In this document: in pieces, positions 27,036 through 36,111 of the stretch | Layout: each line of letters opens with the position of its first letter | How positions within the stretch are numbered: the first letter of the stretch is position 1 | Assembly: GCF_000513995.1 (NCBI RefSeq) | Contig: NZ_AZVB01000022.1 | Span: forward strand, 5,001-69,000 | Source of the DNA: Pseudoxanthomonas sp. J35 | GTDB lineage: Bacteria > Pseudomonadota > Gammaproteobacteria > Xanthomonadales > Xanthomonadaceae | Direction of reading: 5' to 3' | Length of the DNA stretch: 64,000 bases | The notes under the pieces: model-generated | Database searches by the model: none | What the model was told of the DNA's origin: nothing | The model's input: only the letters and a program-made list of their open reading frames with translations | Made by a program: the position numbers and the translations under genes

Positions 27036-27992
27036 ATGCCAGTCGACCTTCCCGCTGCCGACGACGTCCTCGCCGCCGCTGCCCGGATCGCCGGCCATGC
27101 CAGCGTCACCCCCGTGCTGCGTTCGCGCGTGCTCGACGGCATGGCCGGCTGCGAACTGCACTTCAAGGCCGAACACCTGCAGCGCGGCGGCGCCTTCAAG
27201 TTCCGCGGCGCCTGCAATGCCGTGTGGTCGCTTTCCGACGGGGAGGCCGCACGCGGCGTGGTCACCCATTCCTCGGGCAACCATGGCGCGGCGCTGGCGC
27301 TGGCCGCGCGCAGCCGCGGTATTCCCTGCCACGTGGTCGTGCCCGAAGGCGCGGTGGCAGCCAAGCTGGCCAACATCGAACGCCATGGCGCGACCGTGTG
27401 GCGCTGCGAAGCCACCCTCGCCGCGCGCGAGGCGACCTGTGCGCGGATCCAGGCGGAGACGGGCGCGCAGCTGGTCCATCCCTACGCCGATGCGCGGGTG
27501 ATCGCCGGCCAGGGCACGGCCACGGTCGAGCTGGTCGGCCAGGCCGGCGCGCTGGACACCCTCGTGGTCCCGGTGGGCGGTGGAGGCCTGGCCGCGGGCA
27601 CCGCGCTGGCGCTGGCCACGGTCGCGCCGCGCTGCCGGCTGGTGCTGGCCGAACCGGCCGGCGCCGACGACACCGCCCGTTCGCTGGCCGCCGGCGAGCG
27701 CCAGACCGACCTGGTCCCCGATACCGTCTGCGACGGCCTGCGTGCCAGCCTCGGCGCGCCCAACTTCGCCCTGTTGCGGGCCTGGGGCACCGAGGCGGTG
27801 GTGGTCGACGACGCCGCCACGATCGCGGCGATGCGGCTGGCCTGGCAGGTGCTCAAGCAGGTCGTCGAACCGTCCTCGGCGATCGCCCTGGCGGCGGTGC
27901 TGGCACAGCCGGCGCGCTTCGCCGGCCAGCGCGTCGGCGTGGTCTTCACCGGCGGCAACGTCGACCTGGGGGCGTTGCCGTGGCGCGGCTGA
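27036..27992 (+). CDS. PLP-dependent threonine/serine dehydratase or serine racemase-like enzyme
   Basis: 318 residues, fold-type II PLP enzyme. The Schiff-base Lys lies in G-A-F-K-F-R-G-A (about residue 54); H-S-S-G-N-H-G-A-A-L-A holds the substrate loop, and V-G-G-G-G-L-A-A-G binds the PLP phosphate. No regulatory ACT domain follows, as in catabolic dehydratases and serine racemases. It probably deaminates threonine or serine. The downstream gene overlaps it by 13 bases. Confidence 0.88.
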   Translation: MPVDLPAADDVLAAAARIAGHASVTPVLRSRVLDGMAGCELHFKAEHLQRGGAFKFRGACNAVWSLSDGEAARGVVTHSSGNHGAALALAARSRGIPCHVVVPEGAVAAKLANIERHGATVWRCEATLAAREATCARIQAETGAQLVHPYADARVIAGQGTATVELVGQAGALDTLVVPVGGGGLAAGTALALATVAPRCRLVLAEPAGADDTARSLAAGERQTDLVPDTVCDGLRASLGAPNFALLRAWGTEAVVVDDAATIAAMRLAWQVLKQVVEPSSAIALAAVLAQPARFAGQRVGVVFTGGNVDLGALPWRG

Positions 27993-28594
27993 GCCGCGGC
28001 CGCAAGGCGCGGCGCGGCTTCTTCGGCTGGCTGTGGCGGCTGGCGCTGCTGGCGCTGCTGTGGCTTGCCGGCGTGGCCGCCTGGATCGTCTGGGTCGGCC
28101 AGCGCGACCAGGCCACGCGCGCCGACGCGATCATCGTGCTCGGCGCCGCCGCGTACCACAAGAATCCCTCGCCCGTGTTCCGCGAGCGCATCCGCCACGG
28201 CCTGGACCTGTACCGCCGCGGCTATGCGCCGGTGCTGGTGTTCACCGGCGGCTACGGCAACGGCGCGCCGTTCGCCGAATCGCAGGTGGCGCGCCGCTAC
28301 GCGCTGCAGCAGGGCATTCCCGAGTCGGCGATCCTGATCGAATCGGCCTCGCGCAACACCCGCGAGAACCTGTTGCAGGCGCGCATGCTGATGCAGCAGA
28401 ACGACCTGCACCGGGTCATCGTGGTCAGCGATCCGCTGCACATGGCACGCGCGCTGCGGCTGTCGCGGCGGCTGGGCATCGACGCGGTCGGCTCGCCCAC
28501 GCCCAGCACCCGCTTCCGCACGGTGCAGACGCAGTGGCGCTTCCTGCTGCAGGAGGTCTACTTCTTCCACCGCGACCTGGTGCTGCGCGACTGA
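27980..28594 (+). CDS. DUF218 (YdcF/ElyC/SanA-like) membrane protein
   Basis: 204 residues from a GTG at 27980 inside the end of the dehydratase gene. A basic N-terminus precedes one membrane helix (about 15-38). The DUF218 core follows: A-D-A-I-I-V-L-G-A-A, F-R-E-R-I-R-H-G-L-D-L-Y, V-F-T-G-G-Y-G-N-G and V-V-S-D-P-L-H-M-A-R-A. Relatives influence envelope integrity and lipid-carrier homeostasis. The exact function is unknown. Confidence 0.85.
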   Translation: MARLSRGRKARRGFFGWLWRLALLALLWLAGVAAWIVWVGQRDQATRADAIIVLGAAAYHKNPSPVFRERIRHGLDLYRRGYAPVLVFTGGYGNGAPFAESQVARRYALQQGIPESAILIESASRNTRENLLQARMLMQQNDLHRVIVVSDPLHMARALRLSRRLGIDAVGSPTPSTRFRTVQTQWRFLLQEVYFFHRDLVLRD

Positions 28595-28649
28595 TCCCGC
28601 GGGCGGCCGCGGCGTATCATGGCCGCCCCCGCAGAACCGGAATCCCCCG

Positions 28650-29078
28650 ATGAAGATCGACGGCACCCGCCGCCAGGACCGCGCGATCGAGCTGGTGCTC
28701 GCCTACTACGCCGCGTTCAACCGCGGCGACCGCGAGGCGATGCTCGCGCTGCTCGCCGACGACGTCGTCCACGACCTCAACCAGGGCGCCCGCGAGACCG
28801 GCAAGGAAGCATTCGCCGCCTTCATGCGGCGCATGGACGCCAGCTACCGCGAGCAGCTGCACGATATCGTGGTGATGGCAACCCAGGACGGCGGCCGCGC
28901 CGCCGCCGAATACGTGGTCCACGGCGAGTACCTGCGCGACGACGAAGGCCTGCCGCCGGCCCGCGGCCAGAAGTACGTGCTGCCCGGCGGCGCGTTCTTC
29001 GACATCCGCGACGACCGCATCGCGCGGGTCAGCAACTACTACAACCTGCAGGACTGGATCGCGCAGGTTGGGGGGTGA
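28650..29078 (+). CDS. NTF2-like/SnoaL-type protein (ketosteroid isomerase-related)
   Basis: 142 residues forming a single NTF2-like cone: L-A-Y-Y-A-A-F-N-R-G-D, L-A-D-D-V-V-H-D-L-N-Q, G-A-F-F-D-I-R-D-D-R-I-A-R-V-S-N-Y-Y-N. Such proteins bind small hydrophobic ligands or isomerise steroids. The Asp/Tyr pattern fits the ketosteroid isomerase-related subgroup. Single gene; no context for the ligand. Confidence 0.82.
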   Translation: MKIDGTRRQDRAIELVLAYYAAFNRGDREAMLALLADDVVHDLNQGARETGKEAFAAFMRRMDASYREQLHDIVVMATQDGGRAAAEYVVHGEYLRDDEGLPPARGQKYVLPGGAFFDIRDDRIARVSNYYNLQDWIAQVGG

Positions 29079-29080
29079 GA

Positions 29081-29191
29081 GCCGGGATTGGGGATTCGTA
29101 AGAGCCCCTAGCCCGGACAGGCGGAGCGCATCCGGGTGGCCTCTCCCGGACCCCCACCCTGCTGGGCGATGGGCTTGCGGAGCCGCAGGCC
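29081..29191. repeat. Xanthomonad intergenic repeat between the NTF2-like gene and bioC
   Basis: This short gap has the G-G-G-A-T-T-G-G-G-G-A-T-T-C-G-T type sequence familiar from xanthomonad intergenic DNA and a hairpin CCCGGA/TCCGGG (29112-29117 with 29131-29136, 13-base loop). It separates convergent genes and may act as a terminator. Confidence 0.45.
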
Positions 29192-30079
29192 TCAGGGGGT
29201 GTTGCGGCGGCGGATCGGGATCTTCGACAGCGGCACCGCGGCGATCTCGTGGCCGCCCTCGCGGATCGGCGCGCCCGGCGCCGGCGCCCAGGCCTGCGCG
29301 TAGATCACTTCCCAGGTGCTGGGCAGGCGCCCGTCGGCGTCGCGCAGCGGTTCGTAGGCCGCGGCCGCGGCGGCGAAACGCGCGCGCCCGGTGAGGCTGC
29401 GCCGGCGCGAGGCCAGCGCGTTGGTCGCGCCGATCGCGCGCAGCTCGCGCATCAGCGCCGGCAGGTCCGGATAGGTCAGGGTGAACAGGTCGCGGTCCAG
29501 CACCGGGTCGCGGAAGCCGGCCGCCATCAGCGCATCGCCGAACTGCGCGATCGAGGCGAACGGGCTCACGTGCGGCGCCGCGTCGGCCCCGGCGAAGGCG
29601 CCGCGCAGCTCGGACAGCGTCTCCGGGCCGAAACTCGAGCACAGCAGCAGGCCTTCGGGCTTGAGCACGCGGCGGAAGCCGGCGAACACCGCCGGCAGGT
29701 CGTCGACCCACTGCAGGCACAGGTTGCTGAAGATCACGTCGACGCTGCCCTCGGCCAGCGGCAGCGCGCGCGCATCGGCGCAGACGCGCGCGAACGGCTT
29801 CCACCAGCCGGCCTGGCGCTTCGCCTCGCGCAGCATCGGCAGGGCCAGGTCCAGCGCGATCACCCGCGCCTTCGGCCAGCGCTTGCGGATCGCCGCGGCG
29901 GCATGGCCGGTGCCGCTGCCGACGTCGAGCACGACTTCCGGCTGGCGGTCGTCGAGGTAGTCGAGCGAACCGAGCAGGCGCGTGCGCACCTCGGCCTGCA
30001 GCGCCGCGGCCGCGTCGTAGCCGGCGGCCGCGCGCGAGAAGGCGCGGCGCACGTGGCGGGGGTCGAACAGCGGGTCCAT
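29192..30079 (-). CDS. bioC: Malonyl-ACP O-methyltransferase
   Basis: 295 residues from the ATG at 30079 (an ATG at 30109 would overlap bioH by 14 bases). The N-terminus M-D-P-L-F-D-P-R-H-V-R-R-A-F-S-R-A-A is typical of BioC, and motif I L-D-V-G-S-G-T-G-H-A binds SAM. BioC methylates malonyl-ACP to start pimelate synthesis for biotin. It follows bioH by 16 bases in one operon, giving the entry and exit steps of the same pathway. Confidence 0.93.
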   Translation of the reverse strand: MDPLFDPRHVRRAFSRAAAGYDAAAALQAEVRTRLLGSLDYLDDRQPEVVLDVGSGTGHAAAAIRKRWPKARVIALDLALPMLREAKRQAGWWKPFARVCADARALPLAEGSVDVIFSNLCLQWVDDLPAVFAGFRRVLKPEGLLLCSSFGPETLSELRGAFAGADAAPHVSPFASIAQFGDALMAAGFRDPVLDRDLFTLTYPDLPALMRELRAIGATNALASRRRSLTGRARFAAAAAAYEPLRDADGRLPSTWEVIYAQAWAPAPGAPIREGGHEIAAVPLSKIPIRRRNTP

Positions 30080-30095
30080 GGGCGGCACGGCGACG

Positions 30096-30860
30096 TCAGG
30101 GGGCGCCATTGTCGGCGAAAGCACGCAGCTCCGCCGCGACCGCGTCCACATGGCCGAGGAACGGTGCGTGCCCGGCGCCGGCCAGTTCGACGAAGCGCGA
30201 TTGCGGCGCCAGCGCGGCGGCGGCGGCCATGCCGCGCGGATCGACCAGGCGGTCGCGGCGGCCGGCCAGCCACAGGCTGGGCACGCGCAGGCGCGGCAGG
30301 CTGCGGCGCAGGTCGGTGCCGTCGAGCAGGGCCAGGCCGTCGCGCAGCGCCTGCGGATCCGGCTGGCCGCGCGCGCGCAGCAGTTCGCGCAGGGTCTTCA
30401 GTTCGGCGCGGCCATGCTCGGAGCCGAGCGTGTCCAGGGCGATGAAGCGGTCCAGCGTGCCGGCGTAGTCCTCGGCCAGGTCGTGGCCGAAGCGTTCGAA
30501 CACCTCGCGCGGCACCGCATGCGGCCAGTCATCGCCGTGCACGAAGCGCGGCGTCGCCGCGACCATCACCAGCCCGCGCACGGTCGGCAGGGTCGCCGCC
30601 GCGCGCAGCGCGAACAGCCCGCCCAGCGACCAGCCCAGCCAGATCGCCGGCGGCGTGCGGCTGGCAACCGTGCTGGCTACCAGGGCCAGGTCCAGGCGCT
30701 CGTCCGGATCGCGGCTCAGCCCGTGCCCCGGCAGGTCGACCAGGTGCAGGCGGAAGTGCGGCGCCAGGCGCTCGGCCAACGGCGCGAACACGCCGCCGTG
30801 CAGCGCCCAGCCATGGATCAGGACCAGGTCCGGGCCGCTGCCGAGGGTTTCGATATGCAT
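30096..30860 (-). CDS. bioH: Pimeloyl-ACP methyl ester carboxylesterase
   Basis: 254 residues. Alpha/beta hydrolase with H-G-W-A-L-H-G-G (oxyanion), G-W-S-L-G-G with Ser78, a catalytic Asp in A-G-R-R-D-R-L-V, and His in G-A-G-H-A-P-F. BioH frees pimeloyl-ACP from the methyl ester that BioC started. It is directly upstream of bioC and 24 bases downstream of the PEBP-family gene; bioF and bioB are not in the window. Confidence 0.93.
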   Translation of the reverse strand: MHIETLGSGPDLVLIHGWALHGGVFAPLAERLAPHFRLHLVDLPGHGLSRDPDERLDLALVASTVASRTPPAIWLGWSLGGLFALRAAATLPTVRGLVMVAATPRFVHGDDWPHAVPREVFERFGHDLAEDYAGTLDRFIALDTLGSEHGRAELKTLRELLRARGQPDPQALRDGLALLDGTDLRRSLPRLRVPSLWLAGRRDRLVDPRGMAAAAALAPQSRFVELAGAGHAPFLGHVDAVAAELRAFADNGAP

Positions 30861-30884
30861 GCGTCGCGGCGGCGTCGCGCGGCC

Positions 30885-31499
30885 TCAGCCGCGCAGCGCC
30901 TGGTTGAGCGTGTAGGTGCCGTACACCGCGGCCTCGCCCAGCACGTGGCCCTGCATCGCCCGCAGCACGTCGGCGGCGGTGAAGCGCGCCGGCAGCTGCA
31001 GCGCCGGCACGTCCAGGGCGAACAGGCGGAAGAAATAGCGGTGCACGCGCAGGTCGTTGAACGGCGGATACGGGCCGTCGTAGCCGAAGTAGTCGCCGCG
31101 CATCTGCGCGTCGCCGGCGAACCAGCCGGTGTAATCGTTCAGGCCCTGGCGCGAACCGGCGGGGCCGGCCGGCTGCTGCTTGCCGCCGGTGGTGACGCCG
31201 TCGCTGCAGCTGCCGGCGGCGATTTCGCGCACGTCCGCGGCGATGTCGGCCACCACCCAGTGGATGAAGTCGCCGCGCGGCTGCTCGACCGGGATCTGCA
31301 GGTCCTCGCGACCCACGGTTTCCGGCACCGTCGGTGCGTCCGGATCGATGCACAGCAGGGCGAAGGAACGGGTGCCCCCGGGCACGCCGTCCCAGGCCAG
31401 GTGCGGGTTGCGGTTGCCGGCGAAGCCATCGGGCTGGCCCATGGCGAACTCGGCCGGGATCGCCGCCCGCGCTTCGAAACTGTCGCTCCAGATACGCAT
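30885..31499 (-). CDS. YbhB/YbcL-family (PEBP) protein
   Basis: 204 residues from the ATG at 31499, which has a GAGGAG Shine-Dalgarno. PEBP hallmarks are present: N-P-H-L-A-W-D, C-I-D-P-D-A-P, F-I-H-W-V-V and the P-Y-P-P-F-N-D region followed by Y-F-F-R-L-F-A. Bacterial members are of unknown function, resembling the Raf-kinase-inhibitor fold that binds phospholipid headgroups. It lies directly upstream of bioH-bioC. Confidence 0.88.
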   Translation of the reverse strand: MRIWSDSFEARAAIPAEFAMGQPDGFAGNRNPHLAWDGVPGGTRSFALLCIDPDAPTVPETVGREDLQIPVEQPRGDFIHWVVADIAADVREIAAGSCSDGVTTGGKQQPAGPAGSRQGLNDYTGWFAGDAQMRGDYFGYDGPYPPFNDLRVHRYFFRLFALDVPALQLPARFTAADVLRAMQGHVLGEAAVYGTYTLNQALRG

Positions 31500-31518
31500 G
31501 CGTGGCTCCTCTGCGGGA

Positions 31519-33579
31519 TCAGGATTCAACGTAGCCCAGGCGCACGGCGACCGGGGTCAACCGCGCGAACGGCGCGGCGAGCTGGTCGGCGTAGGCGCGC
31601 CAGCGGCCCGGCGGCAGGCGCCGCTGCGCGGCCGGCGGTGGCGCCAGCTTGAGGCCGCCGAGCGCCTTGCCGAGCACCTCGGCCAGCGCCTGCTGCGCGT
31701 CGACGATGCCGTCCACGCGCAGCAGCACGTGCGGATACAGGTCCTGCTCGTCGAGGTCGGCCAGCTGCTCCAGGCCCTGCGCCAGCCATTCGGCCGCCGC
31801 GTCGGGGTTCTCCAGCGCCAGCGGCACCGGAGACCCGGTGGCCAGCCAGTCCAGCAGCATGTCGCGCGGGTCGCGCACCACCGCCAGCAGCAGGCCTTCG
31901 GGCAGGTGCGGGCGCAGCGCCAGCAGCAGTGCGTTGTCCCACCAGGTCAGCCAGTCGACGGCGTTGCCGCCGGCGGCGCCGCGCGCCGGCAGGTGTTCGC
32001 GCCAGCGCGCGACCAGCGCGGCCGGATCGGCGCTGCCGTTGCGCAGCGCGTGCGCGGCCTGCGGGCTGCGCAGCGGGTCTTCCGGCGCCTGCGGGGTGTA
32101 GCGGTCGCGCAGGACCGCGGCGCCAAGCGTGTCCACCACCCGTTCCACGCCCGAGCCGGGCAGGCCCCAGACCAGGATCGGCCGCGGCGCGTCCGGGGTG
32201 GGCGTGGCCAGCGCCGGCCACTCCTCGACGGCCGGGGCCAGCGGGGGCAGCGCCAGGCGGCTGGCACGCATGCCGTCGTGCAGCGACTGCCATTGCGCCA
32301 CCGCCTCGGCGGTGCGGCCGGCGCGGTCGAGCAGGCGCCCGACCCAGCTGCCCATCGCGGCGCGGCTGGCCGGATCCTGCGGGCGCGCGGCGATGGCGCG
32401 GGCGCGGGCGATGGCGGCATCCGGATCGCGCGACAGCAGCGCCTCCACCAGGAACTGTTCGGCCAGCGCATGGCCCGGCTGCACTTGCAGCAGGCGTTCG
32501 GCCAGGCGCATCGCCCCGTCCAGATCGGCGGCGCGGTCGCGCGCGACCATCGCCGTCTCCAGCGCCATGATGCTGCCCGGCAGGGCCTCGAGCCAGCGCG
32601 ACAGCACCGCCTCGCCGTCCTCGCTGCCCGGTTCCTCCATGGACAGCCGCACCGCCCACAGGTCGTTGACCAGCGGATGCCGGGCCAGTGCTTCCTCGAG
32701 GGTCGCCTGGGCCACGGCGCGGTCGTCGCGGCCGGCCCACAGCTGCATCAGCGCCTGCAGGACGAAACGGTCCGGCGCGTGCAGCAGGCTCTCCTGCAGC
32801 AGCTCCAGGGCCTGTTCCGCACGGCCGGCGCGGAACGCGTAAAGGCCGGCCAGGCGGCGCAGCGACGGGTTGGACAGCTTCGGGTCGTCCAGCAGCGGCG
32901 CAAGCAGTTCGACGGCCTCCCCGGGGCGGTCCTGCCCGGCGGCCAGCTGCGCCAGCAGCGGCTGCAGCGCGCGCGCATCCGGCAGCAGCGCGGAGACCTT
33001 GCGGAAAGCCTGCTCGGCGAAGGCCCAGTGGGACTTGGCCAGGTAGGCGAAGCCCAGCACCGACAGCAGCTGCGGATCGTCCGGCAGCACCTTGCTGGCC
33101 GAGGACGCCAGCGCCAGCGCGCGGTCCGGGTTGCCGCGGCGCAGCGCCAGCAGCGCGTCCAACCCGAGCAGGCGCGGATCGTCCTCGGCGGCGATGCGGG
33201 CGGCGGTGCGGCTCAGCCGCTCGGCCTCGTCCAGGTCACCGCGGGCCAGGGCGACGTGGGCCTTGGCCAGGTAGGACGGCAGGTGGTTCGGATCCAGCTC
33301 CAGGCCCTGGGCCAGCGCATCACCGGCCTCGGCCACGCCGCCGCTGCGCAGCAGCAGGCTGGCGCGCTCGAAGTGCAGGCCCGCGTCCTCCGGCGCCAGC
33401 AGGATCGCCTGGTCCAGCGCGAACAGGGCGGCGGCCGGGTCGCCGGCGCGGGCCAGGGCCAGCGCCAGGGTGCGCTGCGCCACGGCGTCGTCCGGGGCGC
33501 GGGCGGCCCAGTCCTGGGCCAGGGCCAGCGCTTCGTCGACGGCATCGCGCCGCAGCGCGTCTTGGATACGGTCCAGCAT
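31519..33579 (-). CDS. TPR protein with a C-terminal sulfotransferase-like domain
   Basis: 686 residues. Roughly the first 440 are tetratricopeptide-like repeats (for example L-A-L-A-R-A-G-D-P-A-A-A-L-F-A-L-D-Q-A). From about 465 a sulfotransferase-like fold appears: V-W-G-L-P-G-S-G-V-E-R-V-V matches the PAPS 5' loop but lacks the usual Arg and Thr/Ser-Thr, and V-V-R-D-P-R-D matches the 3' phosphate motif. The catalytic competence is doubtful. It stands upstream of the PEBP gene on the same strand, 19 bases apart. Role unknown. Confidence 0.8.
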   Translation of the reverse strand: MLDRIQDALRRDAVDEALALAQDWAARAPDDAVAQRTLALALARAGDPAAALFALDQAILLAPEDAGLHFERASLLLRSGGVAEAGDALAQGLELDPNHLPSYLAKAHVALARGDLDEAERLSRTAARIAAEDDPRLLGLDALLALRRGNPDRALALASSASKVLPDDPQLLSVLGFAYLAKSHWAFAEQAFRKVSALLPDARALQPLLAQLAAGQDRPGEAVELLAPLLDDPKLSNPSLRRLAGLYAFRAGRAEQALELLQESLLHAPDRFVLQALMQLWAGRDDRAVAQATLEEALARHPLVNDLWAVRLSMEEPGSEDGEAVLSRWLEALPGSIMALETAMVARDRAADLDGAMRLAERLLQVQPGHALAEQFLVEALLSRDPDAAIARARAIAARPQDPASRAAMGSWVGRLLDRAGRTAEAVAQWQSLHDGMRASRLALPPLAPAVEEWPALATPTPDAPRPILVWGLPGSGVERVVDTLGAAVLRDRYTPQAPEDPLRSPQAAHALRNGSADPAALVARWREHLPARGAAGGNAVDWLTWWDNALLLALRPHLPEGLLLAVVRDPRDMLLDWLATGSPVPLALENPDAAAEWLAQGLEQLADLDEQDLYPHVLLRVDGIVDAQQALAEVLGKALGGLKLAPPPAAQRRLPPGRWRAYADQLAAPFARLTPVAVRLGYVES

Positions 33580-33642
33580 CGGGGGCGTTCGTTCCGGGGA
33601 AAACCCGCAGTTTACCCCGGCCCCGGCCCGCCGCCGCCCGCT

Positions 33643-34638
33643 TCAGCCCGGCGGCAGCGCCGCGCCCAGGCGGTCGGCCACCCAGCGCTCGGCGAAACCG
33701 TCGCCGGCCAGGTTCTCGACGAAGGCGCAATGGCCGCCCCAGCGCGCCAGCTCCAGCTCGACGGTGGCCGGCAGGCGCCACTGGCGGAAGTGTTCGACCG
33801 GGATCACCGGGTCGTCCTCGGCCATGAGGATGCTCGCCGGCACCGCCAGCCCGGCCAGCCGGTCGCCGGCGATGGAATAGCTCTCGAAGTACTCCTCGAC
33901 CGTGCCGAAGCCGGCGTGCTGGCGGGCCAGCCAGCCGATCAGGCCGCGCATGTCCATCGCCAGGGTCGCGTCGTCATAGCCGAAGCGTTCCGGGAACAGC
34001 TCGCGCTTGCGCACCAGCGAGCTGCGCCACTTGCGGCGGAAGTACCAGTCGTAGAACTGCGGCGCGCGCTCCATGCTGTCCATGGTCGCGGCCGGGTCGA
34101 CCAGCGGGCAGACCACGGCGATGTGGCGCAGCGGCAGGCCGGCGTCGGCGGCGCGCAGGCCCAGGCGCAGGGCGTGGTTGCCGCCCAGCGAGAAGCCGGC
34201 CACCACCAGGTCGCGTACCTGCAGGCGGCGGACCATGTCCACGGCCGCGTGCACCACCTCGCCGATCCGGTTGGAGTGGAACAGTTCCTCGTTGAGGTGG
34301 TGGGTGTCGCCATGGTCGCGGAAGTTCAGGCGGAACACGTCCAGGCCGTCGGCCAGCAGGCGCGCGGCGGTCAGGCGCATGTAGCCGGACTCGGCGCTGC
34401 CTTCCCAGCCGTGCAGCAGCAGCGCGGTACCGCGCGGGCGCCGCCCGGGGACGGTGCTGTGCCAGCCCTGCAGGCGCGCGCCGTTGCCGCCATCGAGGAT
34501 GTGCTCGGTGGTGGTGGCGCCGAGCGCCGACAGCGCGCGCAGGCCGCGGCGCTGGCGCAGGCCGCAGGAACCGAGCACCGACTGCAGGTGCGGATTGCGC
34601 AGGAGGCGGGGCGGCTGGTAGTCGGTGGCCTTGAGCAT
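33643..34638 (-). CDS. YheT-family alpha/beta hydrolase
   Basis: 331 residues from the ATG at 34638. The N-terminal R-N-P-H-L-Q-S-V motif is characteristic of YheT/EMB8-type hydrolases. Catalytic elements: L-L-L-H-G-W-E-G-S, nucleophile G-F-S-L-G-G-N, Asp in A-E-D-D-P-V-I-P, and His in W-G-G-H-C-A-F. Likely an esterase on lipid-derived substrates. It is downstream of the acyltransferase on the same strand with a 51-base gap. Confidence 0.9.
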   Translation of the reverse strand: MLKATDYQPPRLLRNPHLQSVLGSCGLRQRRGLRALSALGATTTEHILDGGNGARLQGWHSTVPGRRPRGTALLLHGWEGSAESGYMRLTAARLLADGLDVFRLNFRDHGDTHHLNEELFHSNRIGEVVHAAVDMVRRLQVRDLVVAGFSLGGNHALRLGLRAADAGLPLRHIAVVCPLVDPAATMDSMERAPQFYDWYFRRKWRSSLVRKRELFPERFGYDDATLAMDMRGLIGWLARQHAGFGTVEEYFESYSIAGDRLAGLAVPASILMAEDDPVIPVEHFRQWRLPATVELELARWGGHCAFVENLAGDGFAERWVADRLGAALPPG

Positions 34639-34689
34639 CGCCCCAAATCTTGCACCGCAACATGCGCGGCGCAAGTGCGGAAGCCTGAT

Positions 34690-35484
34690 TCAGCTTTCCA
34701 TTGCCGCGACGATACGCTCGCGGGACAGCTCGGCGATGCGGCGGCGGCCTTCCACGTTCCCCGGCAGGATCGGCTCGAGGAAGTGCACCTCGGCCAGCCG
34801 TGCGCGCCCGCCGAGCAGGCGCAGGAAGTTCTGCAGGAAGTTCTCGCGCGGGGCGAAGGCCACGGTGGTCTGGGCCGAGCCCTTCTCGCCGTAGCGCAGC
34901 GCCACCGGCTGCACCGGCACCTGAGCCTCGACCGCGGCCATGAAGATGCGGGCGTGGAACGGGCCGACCTCGCGCCCGTCGCGGGTGCGGCCTTCCGGGA
35001 ACACGCCCACCGAGCGGCCCTCGCGCAGGCGCTGCGTCATCGCCTCGAGTACGCCGCTGAGCGAATCGGAGCTGCCGCGCTGGTGGTAGATGGTCTGGCC
35101 GAGGGTGGCCAGCCAGCCGACCAGCGGCCAGCTGGCGATCTCGCGCTTGGCGACGAAGCCCATCATCCGCTGGCTGTGCAGGATCTCAATGTCCAGCCAG
35201 CTGACGTGGTTGGCCACGAACAGGGTGGCGCCCGGCAGCGGCTGGCCGAAGCGGCGCAGGCGGAAGCCGAACACGCGCATCAGCCCGGCCGACCAGGCCC
35301 GCACCGCACGGTCGCCCAGGGTTTCCGGCCCCCACGGGATGCGCGCCAGCACCGGGATCTGGCAGACCAGGGTCGGCGGCAGCAGCACCAGCAGGTGCAG
35401 CAGCAGCAGCGGGACGCGGTAGAGGTAACGGAAGGCGCGCGCGAGGCCGGAATCGCCGGCGGCGCGTGGGGAGGCGTGATCCAT
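34690..35484 (-). CDS. 1-acyl-sn-glycerol-3-phosphate acyltransferase-like (PlsC) protein
   Basis: 264 residues from the ATG at 35484. An N-terminal hydrophobic helix (about 22-45) anchors it. The acyltransferase blocks are V-A-N-H-V-S-W-L-D-I-E (H-x4-D) near 95 and F-P-E-G-R-T near 167. It makes phosphatidic acid from lysophosphatidic acid, or acylates another lipid. No paralogue is in view to decide which. Confidence 0.88.
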   Translation of the reverse strand: MDHASPRAAGDSGLARAFRYLYRVPLLLLHLLVLLPPTLVCQIPVLARIPWGPETLGDRAVRAWSAGLMRVFGFRLRRFGQPLPGATLFVANHVSWLDIEILHSQRMMGFVAKREIASWPLVGWLATLGQTIYHQRGSSDSLSGVLEAMTQRLREGRSVGVFPEGRTRDGREVGPFHARIFMAAVEAQVPVQPVALRYGEKGSAQTTVAFAPRENFLQNFLRLLGGRARLAEVHFLEPILPGNVEGRRRIAELSRERIVAAMES

Positions 35485-35609
35485 GGACGCGCACGATACC
35501 GGATGGCCGGGCGCCCTGCGCAGTCCCCCGCGGCGCGGCGGCGCCCACCGCGGCCGCGGCCCGGAGGCTTGCGGGGTGGCAGGATCGCGTTCCACGTCCG
35601 GCCCCCGGC

Positions 35610-36041
35610 TCAGGCCTGCGCGGCCACCGGCACCACCGCCAGGGTCAGCCGCGAGACGCAGACCAGGCGCCCACGCCCGTCCTCGATGCGGATGTCCCAG
35701 ACCTGGGTGCTGCGCCCCACGTGCACCGCCTTGGCCGTGCCGGTCACCGTGCCCTCGCGCACCGCGCGCAGGTGGTTGGCATTGATCTCCAGCCCCACCG
35801 CCTGCTGCAGCCGGGTGTCCAGGCACAGGTTTCCGGCGCTGCTGCCGAGGGTCTCGGCGAGCACCACCGAGGCGCCGCCATGCAGCAGCCCGTACGGCTG
35901 GCGGGTGCGCGCGTCGACCGGCATCGTCGCCTGCACCCAGTCCGGGCCGGCGGCGGTGAAGACGATGCCCAGGTGCTCGATCAGGGTGCCCTGGCTGAGC
36001 CGGTTGAGTTCCTCGATCTGGACGGGGGCTCGGAAGACCAT
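35610..36041 (-). CDS. Hotdog-fold acyl-CoA thioesterase (YdiI/PaaI-like)
   Basis: 143 residues from the ATG at 36041. The hotdog helix contains L-L-H-G-G-A-S-V-V-L-A-E-T-L-G-S with the catalytic Glu, as in YdiI/MenI thioesterases; the N-terminal T-L-I-E-H-L-G-I motif is also typical. It hydrolyses aromatic or acyl-CoA thioesters. The gene lies 70 bases downstream of the phospholipase D gene on the same strand. Confidence 0.88.
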   Translation of the reverse strand: MVFRAPVQIEELNRLSQGTLIEHLGIVFTAAGPDWVQATMPVDARTRQPYGLLHGGASVVLAETLGSSAGNLCLDTRLQQAVGLEINANHLRAVREGTVTGTAKAVHVGRSTQVWDIRIEDGRGRLVCVSRLTLAVVPVAAQA

Positions 36042-36111
36042 GGTAGGGCCTGTCGCGGGAGGGGGCGGGATTATCGCCGGGGCCCCGCGCCGGTGTCGCG
36101 CGGCGGGGCCT

